Positions 5,702 to 12,693 are shown, counted from the first letter of the stretch. The stretch is DNA of 18,722 nt from JBBTVO01 sp038063195 (GCA_038063195.1 JBBTVO010000024.1:1-18722), one strand, 5' to 3'. Notes: generated from the sequence alone by a model not told the origin. Translations and numbers: made by a program.

Positions 5702-6739
5702 ATGCTCACTCTTAATCAAGCAACCGGAATGACCAAGAAATTAGCGATTTGGATAGGGGTACTTCTGGGGACGTTGGTAACCATTATTTTACTTTTTAGA
5801 ATAGGTACTTTAATTAAGAACATTATTGCCCCAACACCTCCTGCTCCGCCGAGCGTAGCGTATGGAGAGCTTCCAGAGATGGAACTGCCGTTAAATTTAG
5901 ATACCAAAAATTACTCATATACAATTGATACAGTAACTGGAGAACTTCCTAAATTCTCAGATAGGGCAAAGGTTTTTAAGATCACACCCCGTTCAACTGA
6001 CTTATTGGCTCTTAGAAAAACAGGAGAAAAGGTCTCACAGGCAGGATTTACAAGCGGGCCCGTAAGAGTCAGGGGAAATGTCTATCAATGGAGCGATCCG
6101 CGCTCACCGGTAGGAAGCAAAATCAAAGTAGATATTTTCACATCCGAATTTAGCATAAGTTCGGAATTTTTTAACGATACGACTATATTGAGCAGTTTGA
6201 ATTTGCCAAGTCCGGACGAAGCAAGAGATCTCGCACAGGGGTTATTATCAAGCATGGAAGCTCTGTCTGAGGATATTAAAAACACACAGACTTATTTTTT
6301 TTCAATCAAAGGCTCTGAGCTTGTATCTACAACAAGTTTTAGCGATGCTCACATAATTGAAGTAGATTTTTTCCAAAAAGATCTCGATAATCTGCCAATT
6401 TATTATCCGCAGCCATACAATTCAACCATGAAGGTTTTTATCGGAGGAGGAGAAAATCAGCCTCAGATAATACAGGCTCAATTTTTCCATCAGGACATTT
6501 CAACAGAATCAGCCACTTATCCGATAAAAACGGCGGAAGAAACCTATTCGGAACTTAAAGATGGGAAGGCTTACATAGCGAGTCCGGGCAAAGGAGAAGT
6601 TTCACTGCAAAACATTTCACTTGCATACTACATGAATGATAAAGCGCAGGAATATCTAATGCCAATCGTAGTTTTTAAGGGCGATAATGGGTTTATTGCT
6701 TATCTGCCTGCAGTCAAGGCCGAATGGATAAATAAGTAA
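5702..6739 (+). CDS. Single-pass membrane-anchored extracytoplasmic protein
   Basis: 345 residues from ATG 5702, chosen because a TATACT -10 ends 6 bases upstream. Upstream in-frame codons lie within gltX on the other strand; ATG 5729 is an alternative. One membrane segment at about residues 12-33 (LAIWIGVLLGTLVTIILLF) is followed by a proline-rich linker (APTPPAPPS) and a large soluble region predicted to face outward. The last about 70 residues (KTAEETYSELKDGK through QEYLMPIVVFKGDNG to the end) resemble the small alpha/beta repeats of PepSY/YycH-like exported domains. That is an impression, not an assignment. The 3' end overlaps dacA by 26 bases tail to tail. An envelope role is inferred. 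Confidence 0.8.
   Translation: MLTLNQATGMTKKLAIWIGVLLGTLVTIILLFRIGTLIKNIIAPTPPAPPSVAYGELPEMELPLNLDTKNYSYTIDTVTGELPKFSDRAKVFKITPRSTDLLALRKTGEKVSQAGFTSGPVRVRGNVYQWSDPRSPVGSKIKVDIFTSEFSISSEFFNDTTILSSLNLPSPDEARDLAQGLLSSMEALSEDIKNTQTYFFSIKGSELVSTTSFSDAHIIEVDFFQKDLDNLPIYYPQPYNSTMKVFIGGGENQPQIIQAQFFHQDISTESATYPIKTAEETYSELKDGKAYIASPGKGEVSLQNISLAYYMNDKAQEYLMPIVVFKGDNGFIAYLPAVKAEWINK
5844..5867. repeat. Possible degenerate REP-like element in a linker codon run
   Basis: CTCCGCCGAGCGTAGCG (5844-5860) followed by TATGGAG is a GC-rich patch with CTCC/GGAG ends inside an AT-rich gene. It encodes part of the proline-rich linker just after the membrane segment. It resembles dispersed GCCGAGCGTAGCG elements, but no second copy lies in the window. 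Confidence 0.25.
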
Positions 6740-7664
6740 GGCTCTCCTCGTTTACTAGATTTAGAAGCGCCTTTGTATCTGCAAATCTATCCTCACTCCT
6801 CAGGACTATTATTATAATTGTGTGACCCTTCGTATTTTTTGAAGTGACAAGCACGTCTCCGGCCTCCTCGGTAGTTCCCGTTTTTACCCCATTTACGCCA
6901 TCTACTCCAAGGAGCTTGTTCCTGTTTAGCACAAAATATTCATTTCCTAAAGTATCGGTAATAAGTCTTGAAGGAGTCGATACTACTTGTGCAAAAATTT
7001 TATTATCAAGCGCAGCAGATGTAAGGCGTGCGAGCTCCCATGCAGTGGTGTAATCATGCCGGTCTTCAAGTCCCGCAGGATCTTCAAAGTGGGTATTGGG
7101 TAATTTAAGATCCTGAGCCTTATCATTCATCTTTTTAATAAAATTATCAAAACCTCCCGGATAATTTTGGGCTATTGTAGAAGCGGCATCATTTGCAGAC
7201 GGAAGCATCATGGCATAAAGCAGATTTTCAAAAGTCATTTTCTGTCCCTGATAAAGTCCAAGAAGTGTCCCCTCTTGAATTGGAGCCTTAACCTCCAGAA
7301 TATCTGATAGCTTAAAATATTCAAGTCCGATTAGGGAAGTCATGATTTTTGTAGTAGATGCCGGAGAAAAACGGAAATTTTGGTTGCGCGAATAAAGAAT
7401 AGTTCCGCTGTCTTTATCCATAATAAGTGCGGCGTGTGCACTTATCTGAGGCTCATATTTATTTTTTATAAACGGGTATTTTTTTATTTCATAGTCTTTT
7501 AAAGGGGATGGCTGGGTGGATAAAAAATAATGTCTGCCTTTTTCATAGATATCAAAAGCTGCTAAAACTGAAAGTAAAATAATAAAAATGAGAGGGATAA
7601 ATAAGAGGTCTGGTTTTGTAAAGCCTTTTTTAAGAGATTTAATCAGTTTTTGAAAATCTTTCAT
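6714..7664 (-). CDS. dacA: D-alanyl-D-alanine carboxypeptidase, S11 family
   Basis: 316 residues. It is a low-molecular-weight penicillin-binding protein that trims the terminal D-alanine from peptidoglycan stem peptides outside the membrane. All three catalytic motifs are present: STTK at 103-106 (nucleophile S103), SAN at 156-158 and KTG at 261-263. A membrane segment at about 20-38 anchors it at the N terminus; the C-terminal amphipathic anchor and extra beta domain of DacA-type enzymes are missing, so the protein is short. ATG 7664 lies 26 bases inside the 3' end of aspS in another frame, so it is probably translated by coupling from the aspS mRNA. It overlaps the convergent 5702 gene by 26 bases. 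Confidence 0.92.
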   Translation of the reverse strand: MKDFQKLIKSLKKGFTKPDLLFIPLIFIILLSVLAAFDIYEKGRHYFLSTQPSPLKDYEIKKYPFIKNKYEPQISAHAALIMDKDSGTILYSRNQNFRFSPASTTKIMTSLIGLEYFKLSDILEVKAPIQEGTLLGLYQGQKMTFENLLYAMMLPSANDAASTIAQNYPGGFDNFIKKMNDKAQDLKLPNTHFEDPAGLEDRHDYTTAWELARLTSAALDNKIFAQVVSTPSRLITDTLGNEYFVLNRNKLLGVDGVNGVKTGTTEEAGDVLVTSKNTKGHTIIIIVLRSEDRFADTKALLNLVNEESLTYLSIRP

Positions 7665-8991
7665 CTATTCTTTCCATGTCTCTTGGGAAAAGACTTGCCT
7701 CTCTTATGTTTGATAAGCCTATGATATCTCTGGTGATTCTTTCTAGTCCCATTGCAAATCCGCCCTCTGGCGGCATTCCGTAGGAAAATGCCTGGAGATA
7801 TATTTCAAATTTTTCCGGCTTATTTCCCCATTTTTTAATATTTGAAAGTAGCATTTCATAATCATTTATTCTCTGTCCGCCCGTAACCCACTCCTCATTT
7901 ATACCAAGCAAATCAAAACTTAAAGTAAAATCAGAATCTTTTTCATCCGGCATAGTATAGAAAGGCCTTTTTTTGACAGGATAATGAGTTATGAAAACAA
8001 ACGGTGCTCCTGTCTCATCTTGCGCCCATTTGCAAATTTCTTTTTCGTCTGACGGATTAAGATCCGGTTCATTCCCATGATCTTTTTTCGTACGTTTCAG
8101 AATAATTTCATGTGCTTCCTTTAATTTGATTCTTGGAATTTTTTTTATAATCTTAGGAAGTTTTACGTCCAATAATTTTAATTCTGCGCTATTTTCTTTC
8201 TGTACTTCGTTTATAATTGAACCTACTACTTTTTCTGCCATATCCATAATTTCCTCCCATGAATTTATAAACCCCATCTCCGCATCAAGACTTACATATT
8301 CCGAAAGATGTCTGGTAGTAACAGAAGGTTCTGCTCTATATGCATGTGCGATGGTAAACACCCGCTCGAATATAGATGTCATTATCTGCTTATACATTTG
8401 AGGTGATTGCGCTAGATATGCTTTGTGGGAATAGTATTCTACCGGAAAAACCTCCGCTCCTCCTTCAGTTGCGGATGGTACAAGAGTAGGCACGAATATT
8501 TCAGTGAATCCTTCGTTTTTAAGCGTCTTTCTAAAGGTATCTGCGATTGTTTCCTGAATTTTAAATATAGAGGAAACTTTCGGATGACGAAGAGATAGAG
8601 AGCGGTGGTCAAGGAGTGTCGGAAGCTCAAGGTTCAAAGTTTCAGCTCCCATGTCAAAAGGCAAAGTACCTGCTCGAGACAATATTTCCAAATTCTCCAC
8701 GCTTACTTCAAATTTTCCAGTTTCTAAATCCTCATTGATAGTTGAAGTTGGTCTTTCTTTTACCAAACCTTCTATTTCAATTACTGACTCTGTACTTATG
8801 CTTGCCGCCTTTTTATAGACCTCTTCAGAAACTTTCGGACTTATGACTAATTGAATAATGCCCGACCTGTCTCTTAAATCTATAAAGATCAATTTTCCGT
8901 GGTCGCGCCTAGTCTTAACCCAACCCTTAAGTTTAACTTTTTTGTCTTTTAAGCTTACAGTGTCTGAAGCCAAAATTCTTTCTTCTTGCAT
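7639..8991 (-). CDS. aspS: Aspartyl-tRNA synthetase, archaeal/eukaryal type
   Basis: 450 residues. It is a class IIb synthetase that charges tRNA with aspartate. The N-terminal OB-fold anticodon domain is visible in VKLKGWVKTRRDHGKLIFI and LRDRSGIIQLVIS. The catalytic core has motif 2 in RAEPSVTTRHLSEYVSLDAE and motif 3 in GFAMGLERITRDIIG. The roughly 100-residue GAD insertion of ordinary bacterial AspRS (about 590 residues) is absent, so this is the archaeal-type enzyme. Such enzymes are discriminating in some lineages and non-discriminating (also charging tRNA-Asn) in others; the sequence alone does not settle it. TTRHL with SLDAE argues for AspRS rather than AsnRS. First gene of an aspS-dacA unit. 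Confidence 0.92.
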   Translation of the reverse strand: MQEERILASDTVSLKDKKVKLKGWVKTRRDHGKLIFIDLRDRSGIIQLVISPKVSEEVYKKAASISTESVIEIEGLVKERPTSTINEDLETGKFEVSVENLEILSRAGTLPFDMGAETLNLELPTLLDHRSLSLRHPKVSSIFKIQETIADTFRKTLKNEGFTEIFVPTLVPSATEGGAEVFPVEYYSHKAYLAQSPQMYKQIMTSIFERVFTIAHAYRAEPSVTTRHLSEYVSLDAEMGFINSWEEIMDMAEKVVGSIINEVQKENSAELKLLDVKLPKIIKKIPRIKLKEAHEIILKRTKKDHGNEPDLNPSDEKEICKWAQDETGAPFVFITHYPVKKRPFYTMPDEKDSDFTLSFDLLGINEEWVTGGQRINDYEMLLSNIKKWGNKPEKFEIYLQAFSYGMPPEGGFAMGLERITRDIIGLSNIREASLFPRDMERIDERFSKTD

Positions 8992-8997
8992 TCCCTA

Positions 8998-9026
8998 ATT
9001 CTAACCAAGTTTTAATCTCTTGACAA
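8998..9026 (-). promoter_or_regulatory. aspS promoter (leaderless), sharing its -35 with the opposite promoter
   Basis: On the minus strand, TTGTCA (9026-9021), 17 bases, then TAGAAT (9003-8998), then 6 bases to ATG 8991. The -35 lies in TTGACAA (9020-9026), which reads TTGNCA on both strands. Confidence 0.72.
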
Positions 9027-9048
9027 GGGATATAAAAAGGTATAGATT
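9020..9048 (+). promoter_or_regulatory. Promoter of the attenuator-like leader and the 9186 gene
   Basis: A perfect TTGACA (9020-9025), 17 bases, and TAGATT (9043-9048), giving a start near 9055. Alternatives are TATAGA (9041-9046) with a 15-base spacer, or TATACA (9049-9054) ending 6 bases before the leader ATG 9061. Confidence 0.6.
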
Positions 9049-9060
9049 TATACAGTAATT

Positions 9061-9105
9061 ATGAATTTTTCTTTGCAAATTAAGCGTACTTTCCTTCTCA
9101 TTTAG
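9061..9105 (+). CDS. Candidate 14-residue leader peptide
   Basis: ATG 9061 opens a short frame, MNFSLQIKRTFLLI, ending at TAG 9105. It begins within a few bases of the expected transcript start and stops 5 bases before the first of two mutually exclusive hairpins. There is no Shine-Dalgarno, in keeping with the leaderless genes in this window. The run Phe-Leu-Leu-Ile just before the stop could be a sensing element. The position is what suggests a leader peptide; a frame this short can occur by chance. Confidence 0.4.
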   Translation: MNFSLQIKRTFLLI

Positions 9106-9110
9106 TAGAA

Positions 9111-9137
9111 GGAGGGATTTTGTAGGAAAATTCCTCC
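9111..9137 (+). promoter_or_regulatory. Candidate antiterminator hairpin
   Basis: GGAGGGATTTT (9111-9121) pairs with AAAATTCCTCC (9127-9137) across a 5-base loop: 11 pairs including one G-U. It uses the CCTCC at 9133-9137, which is also the 5' arm of the terminator that follows, so the two structures exclude each other. Confidence 0.65.
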
Positions 9138-9164
9138 CAATTTAAAAAATTAGGGAGGTTTTTT
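9133..9164 (+). terminator. Intrinsic terminator ahead of the 9186 gene
   Basis: CCTCCC (9133-9138) pairs with GGGAGG (9153-9158). Inside it AATTT pairs with AAATT around a 3-base loop with one bulged A. Six T residues follow at 9159-9164. It lies 21 bases upstream of ATG 9186, so read-through is needed to express that gene from the promoter at 9020. Confidence 0.8.
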
Positions 9165-9185
9165 ATTTAAGAAAGGAATTTATCA

Positions 9186-9479
9186 ATGTCATCATTCAAA
9201 GAAGCTCCAAATGAATCCCGAAATGCTTTGGCTCGTGAAGTCTTGAAGACTCTTACAACATCACCTGATTTAATAAAAGATAGCGGACTTAAACATATTG
9301 GGCAGGAAGCTGGTCTTCATGCTTATCAACAACTTCTAGGCGAAGTTGGAGTACCTCCGGAAGTTATAGCTTTTACAGTAGGCGAAACAGCTCGGAGCTT
9401 AAAAGAACGACCACGCCGAGATACTACAATATTTATTCAAAAAATGCACGGAGTATCACTAAGCGATCCTCAAGCTTAA
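9186..9479 (+). CDS. 97-residue hypothetical protein behind an attenuator-like leader
   Basis: ATG 9186 has a Shine-Dalgarno-like GAAAGGA (9171-9177) eight bases upstream. The protein is soluble, with no signal peptide or membrane segment. It looks mostly helical, for example NALAREVLKTLTT (13-25), HAYQQLLGEV and EVIAFTVGETARSLKE, with a basic patch ERPRRD near residue 75. I recognise no family or catalytic motif. It ends one base before the recJ stop on the opposite strand. Expression appears to depend on passing the terminator at 9133-9164, so it is probably conditional. Coding status is supported by the SD and an AT-genome-like codon pattern, not by homology. Confidence 0.65.
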   Translation: MSSFKEAPNESRNALAREVLKTLTTSPDLIKDSGLKHIGQEAGLHAYQQLLGEVGVPPEVIAFTVGETARSLKERPRRDTTIFIQKMHGVSLSDPQA

Positions 9480-9480
9480 T

Positions 9481-11187
9481 TTATTTTTTAAAATCTCTCA
9501 ACTTGAGCTTGAATCTCGCAACACCTCTCCAAGTTTCTTTATCAATTGCATAAACAACATCGATCCTGTCTCCTATTCTTATATCATTCGCTTTTTCAGA
9601 TAAATTAAATGCAATTGCATCCATAGGCTTGTTTTCAGAACTAATTAATTTAAAAGATACATGACGCTTATCAAAACCCACCAGTCTCATATCTGAAACC
9701 AATAAATTTTTGGTCAAAAAAACCGGTTGCGGATTCTTAATCCCAAAAGGCGAAAGTTTTAAAATCTCGTCGTAAAAATCTGTGCTTATATCTTCAGGCA
9801 AAATTTCAGTGTCAATCCTAATAGTTCTCTTGAGCAAACTCAGTGGTATATGGGTTTTCGAAAGCTTTATTAATTTTGCCCGAAGTAGTCCAATCTTTGA
9901 GGTTTCAATAGTAAATCCTGCTGCCATCGGATGACCCCCCGCATCAACCAACAGATCCGATGCTTTTCTTATAAACTCAATGATATTAAGTCCCGATATT
10001 GACCGCGCAGATGCCTTGGAAAACTTTTCTCCAATAGAAAGCACGATCGAAGGCCTATAAAACTCTTCAACAAGCCTTGATGCCATAAGTCCAATAACTC
10101 CCGGATTGTAAGACTGGTCTCCGATAAAAATCAAACTTTTGAGTTTTGCATTCTTGCCCTGAGCGTGCCGAACGGGTTGACTTTTGATTTTTTCTTTAGC
10201 ATGTTCAAAAGATTCAATTGTAATATCTTTCCGCCTCTTATTTGTTTCACCGAGTTTTTTAGCAAGCTCCTCGCATTTTTTTTCATCTTTGGTGCAAAGT
10301 AATCTCAAACTATCCATAGCAAGTTCAAGTCTCCCCATTGCATTAATCCGCGGTGCCAAAATATGCCCGATTTCAAAAACGTTAATCTCCCTCTGCTCAA
10401 TTGCTGACTCTTTTATCAAAGCTAAAAGTCCCTGTCTCTTGGTCTTCCTAAGTTCTTCAAGTCCGAATTTGAGAAATACTCTATTTAAACCCATTAGCGG
10501 TACCAAATCAGCAACAGTAGCAACCGCAACAAGACTTAAATGATCAAACTCCTTACCAGTTATTAGTTTTTCGTTATTAGTTCTTAGCTGTTTTGATAGC
10601 ATATAAGCGACTCCTGTCCCGCAAAGAGAAGTAGTATGAACTATAGAAAAAGCTCGAGGAAGTTTGGCAGAAGGAACATGATGATCTGTAATAATTACAT
10701 CAATATTGTTTTTATTGGCAATGTCCACGGCTTTATTTGCCACGATTCCATTATCAACAGTGATTATTAAGCTTGTGTCAGGGTGTTTTACTATAATATT
10801 TTTAATACCAGCTTCTGATAATCCATACCCCTCATCGACTCTGTGAGGAATATAAGGTAAGACTTTCGCTCCTGCATCGTTTAAAGCTTCCCATAAAATT
10901 GCGCTTCCGCAAATTCCATCCACATCGTAATCGCCAAAAACAATAATTTGTTCTTTATCCTCTATTGCTCTCTTGATTCTTTTTACAGACTTATCAATTT
11001 CTTTTCTGTCAATACCTGCATTGTCAATCGTCAGATCTGAAAGCTTGGGATTTAGAAAATTATCAATCTCTTTCTTTGTTTTAAGTCCCCGATTGCTCAG
11101 TAATACATTAACAATCTTTTCTGTTCTTAATTTTTTATTTTCTATATTTAATTTTTTATTTAGTATCACCCATTTATTCATATGCAT
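9481..11187 (-). CDS. recJ: Single-stranded-DNA-specific exonuclease RecJ
   Basis: 568 residues from ATG 11187 (ATG 11181 also fits). A DHH-family 5'-3' exonuclease that degrades single-stranded DNA in recombination, mismatch and base-excision repair. Metal-binding motifs are visible: FGDYDVDGICG at about 84-94 and ITDHH at 166-170. The DHHA1 motif AGGHPMAAGF follows at 416-425, then a C-terminal OB-fold region ending KLKLRDFKK. Three stretches look like repeat-derived inserts: NKKLNIENKKL near the N terminus (10-20), NNEKLITG (204-211) and PVRHAQGK (338-345). All are in frame and lie between conserved blocks. It diverges from cca across a palindromic promoter and converges with the 9186 gene. 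Confidence 0.94.
   Translation of the reverse strand: MHMNKWVILNKKLNIENKKLRTEKIVNVLLSNRGLKTKKEIDNFLNPKLSDLTIDNAGIDRKEIDKSVKRIKRAIEDKEQIIVFGDYDVDGICGSAILWEALNDAGAKVLPYIPHRVDEGYGLSEAGIKNIIVKHPDTSLIITVDNGIVANKAVDIANKNNIDVIITDHHVPSAKLPRAFSIVHTTSLCGTGVAYMLSKQLRTNNEKLITGKEFDHLSLVAVATVADLVPLMGLNRVFLKFGLEELRKTKRQGLLALIKESAIEQREINVFEIGHILAPRINAMGRLELAMDSLRLLCTKDEKKCEELAKKLGETNKRRKDITIESFEHAKEKIKSQPVRHAQGKNAKLKSLIFIGDQSYNPGVIGLMASRLVEEFYRPSIVLSIGEKFSKASARSISGLNIIEFIRKASDLLVDAGGHPMAAGFTIETSKIGLLRAKLIKLSKTHIPLSLLKRTIRIDTEILPEDISTDFYDEILKLSPFGIKNPQPVFLTKNLLVSDMRLVGFDKRHVSFKLISSENKPMDAIAFNLSEKANDIRIGDRIDVVYAIDKETWRGVARFKLKLRDFKK
10153..10176. repeat. REP-like element inserted in frame in recJ
   Basis: A GC-rich 24-base patch containing GAGCGTGCCGAACGGG in the AT-rich recJ gene. 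On the coding strand it reads CCCGTTCGG...GCTCAGGGCAAG and encodes PVRHAQGK (residues 338-345). It shares the TTCG...GCTCAGG core with the repeats at 1-55 and 107-161, which in the corresponding frame would encode PFDCAQDK. The patch lies between the DHH and DHHA1 portions. Confidence 0.6.
11127..11161. repeat. In-frame AT-rich direct repeat at the recJ N terminus
   Basis: The 14-mer TTAATTTTTTATTT occurs at 11127-11140 and 11148-11161, a 21-base period that keeps the frame. On the coding strand it gives NKKL NIE NKKL. RecJ proteins normally lack this duplication between the start and the LLxNRG block. Confidence 0.6.
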
Positions 11188-11192
11188 AAATC

Positions 11193-11209
11193 TTGCTATA
11201 CTATAGCAA
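11193..11209. promoter_or_regulatory. Palindromic bidirectional promoter core of recJ and cca
   Basis: A perfect 17-base dyad, TTGCTATAcTATAGCAA, centred on 11201. It gives an extended -10 on both strands: TGCTATACT for cca (TATACT 11197-11202) and TGCTATAGT for recJ (TATAGT 11205-11200). For recJ a -35 TTGTCC (11229-11224) lies at 18-base spacing; for cca the -35 is weak. The expected recJ start is about 6 bases before ATG 11187. A repressor operator is the alternative reading of the same dyad. Confidence 0.65.
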
Positions 11210-11232
11210 ATCCCACTTTAATGGGACAAGCT

Positions 11233-12603
11233 ATGAAACTTAAGATTCCAGACGAAATTGTAAAGATTTATAAGAAGATCCATGATAGTAATTTTGAAAT
11301 TTATCTTGTGGGCGGATGTGTAAGGAATATTCTTCTTGAAAAAGATGTGAAAGACTGGGACATGACCACCAACGCAACTCCGCAAGAATTATTAAAATTA
11401 TTTAAAAATGGTTTTTATGATAATGATTTTGGAACGGTTGGCATTCCTATTAAAGATAAGAAGGTAGCTGAAGTAACTACATTTAGAACAGAACATGGAT
11501 ATAAAGACAGAAGGCGGCCTGAAAAAGTGCAGTGGGGAAAAACAATTGAAGAAGATTTATCCCGTCGGGATTTCACGATAAACGCGATCGCTTTAGGAAT
11601 CGAGGCTCAACCCCAGGGGTCGGCGCACAAAATTATTGATCCATTTAATGGACGGGAAGATATAAAAAGTAAAATAATAAAAGCAGTTGGAGATCCGAAG
11701 CTTAGGTTTAAAGAAGATGCACTGCGTCTTATGCGCGCAATAAGACTTGCTACAGAACTCTCCTTTACTATTGAGGAGAATACTTGGACTGAAATAGTAA
11801 GTGATGCAAGTCTTATAAATGAAATATCAAAAGAAAGAATCCAAATAGAACTCCTAAGAATTCTTTCAAGCGATTATCCGTATGAGGGCTTAATGCTTCT
11901 AAGAAATAGCGGGCTTCTTGAGCATATTGTCGCTGAGCTTCTTGAAGGGGAAGGGGTCTCTCAAGCAAGACCCGGAAGGCATCATACGACTGATGTTTTT
12001 ACTCATAACGTAATGTCTCTTAAGTTTTGTCCATCCAAAGACCCCATTGTACGATTTGCGACTCTAATTCATGATGTAGGCAAACCAAAAGTTGCATCAA
12101 AGGACGAGAACGGATTGGTTATTTTTCACAATCATGAACTCGCCGGTGCAAAAATTGCGCAGGCGCTTTGTGAAAGGCTTAAGTTCTCAAAAAAAGATAA
12201 AGAAAAAGTCGTGAATCTTATAAGATGGCACATGTTTACGGTTGATGAAAAAATTACCGATGCAGCTGTAAGAAGATTTATTAGGCGGGTCGGTGTTGAA
12301 AATGTTAAGGACATGATGGATCTTCGCATTGGAGACAGGCTTGGCGGAGGAACGCAAACTGCTGAGAGCTGGAGGCTTAAACTGTTTAAAAAACGAGTTG
12401 AAGAACAGCTTAAACCCGCTCCGTTTTCAATTAATGATTTGGCAATTGACGGCAATGATGTAATGAAAATACTAAATATCAAACCGGGCCCAAAGATTGG
12501 AAAAATCTTACAAAAACTTTTTGAAGAAGTCGATGAAGACCTTTCAAGAAACACCAAAGAATATCTAATTGACCGCATTTCTAAATTATCCAAAACTAAT
12601 TAA
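11233..12603 (+). CDS. cca: CCA-adding tRNA nucleotidyltransferase with HD domain
   Basis: 456 residues from ATG 11233. ATG 11221 would add four residues; ATG 11182 lies upstream of the promoter and is rejected. It is a class II polymerase beta-fold enzyme that adds or repairs the 3' CCA of tRNAs. The head domain shows YLVGGCVRNILL (the GGxxR motif), KDWDMTT (the metal-binding DxD) and RRDFTINAIA (ribose selection), then DPKLRFKEDALRLMRAIRLA in the neck. The C-terminal half carries an HD phosphohydrolase domain, LIHDVGKP with FHNHELAG. A GC-rich palindrome ACCCCAGGGGT (11610-11620) encodes part of a loop, EAQPQGSAHK, that is longer than usual. GGGA six bases before the ATG is a weak Shine-Dalgarno. 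Confidence 0.92.
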   Translation: MKLKIPDEIVKIYKKIHDSNFEIYLVGGCVRNILLEKDVKDWDMTTNATPQELLKLFKNGFYDNDFGTVGIPIKDKKVAEVTTFRTEHGYKDRRRPEKVQWGKTIEEDLSRRDFTINAIALGIEAQPQGSAHKIIDPFNGREDIKSKIIKAVGDPKLRFKEDALRLMRAIRLATELSFTIEENTWTEIVSDASLINEISKERIQIELLRILSSDYPYEGLMLLRNSGLLEHIVAELLEGEGVSQARPGRHHTTDVFTHNVMSLKFCPSKDPIVRFATLIHDVGKPKVASKDENGLVIFHNHELAGAKIAQALCERLKFSKKDKEKVVNLIRWHMFTVDEKITDAAVRRFIRRVGVENVKDMMDLRIGDRLGGGTQTAESWRLKLFKKRVEEQLKPAPFSINDLAIDGNDVMKILNIKPGPKIGKILQKLFEEVDEDLSRNTKEYLIDRISKLSKTN

Positions 12604-12636
12604 TCTCAATTTAGAAACTCAATATTACAAAATAAA

Positions 12637-12650
12637 TTAGATCTATCTAA
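12637..12650. other. Short inverted repeat upstream of the TrpR-like gene
   Basis: TTAGATCTATCTAA is an inverted repeat of six-base arms around two bases, in the AT-rich gap after cca. It is too tight for an RNA hairpin and could be a protein-binding site, but there is no second copy. A TTGGCA at 12654-12659 follows it; a clear matching -10 was not found. Confidence 0.3.
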
Positions 12651-12672
12651 CGATTGGCATTAATGAAATTGT

Positions 12673-12692
12673 TCCGTCGACTAGACAACGGA
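12673..12692. promoter_or_regulatory. CTAG-centred dyad, candidate operator of the TrpR-like gene
   Basis: TCCGTCGACTAGACAACGGA: 8 of 10 symmetric positions are complementary about the central CT|AG. It ends one base before ATG 12694. The trp repressor family is known to bind CTAG-containing half sites, so autoregulation by the adjacent TrpR-like protein is a natural inference. A related 20-mer lies at 13118-13137, with 16 identical bases. Confidence 0.55.
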
Positions 12693-12693
12693 T

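Noticed and set aside
5702..6739. Naming the 5702 protein as YycH/YycI
   Set aside because: Only the C-terminal fold pattern is reminiscent. There is no neighbouring WalK/WalR system and no diagnostic motif.
11182..11232. Longer Cca starting at ATG 11182
   Set aside because: The codon precedes the -10 element at 11197-11202. The added residues are unrelated to the family N terminus.
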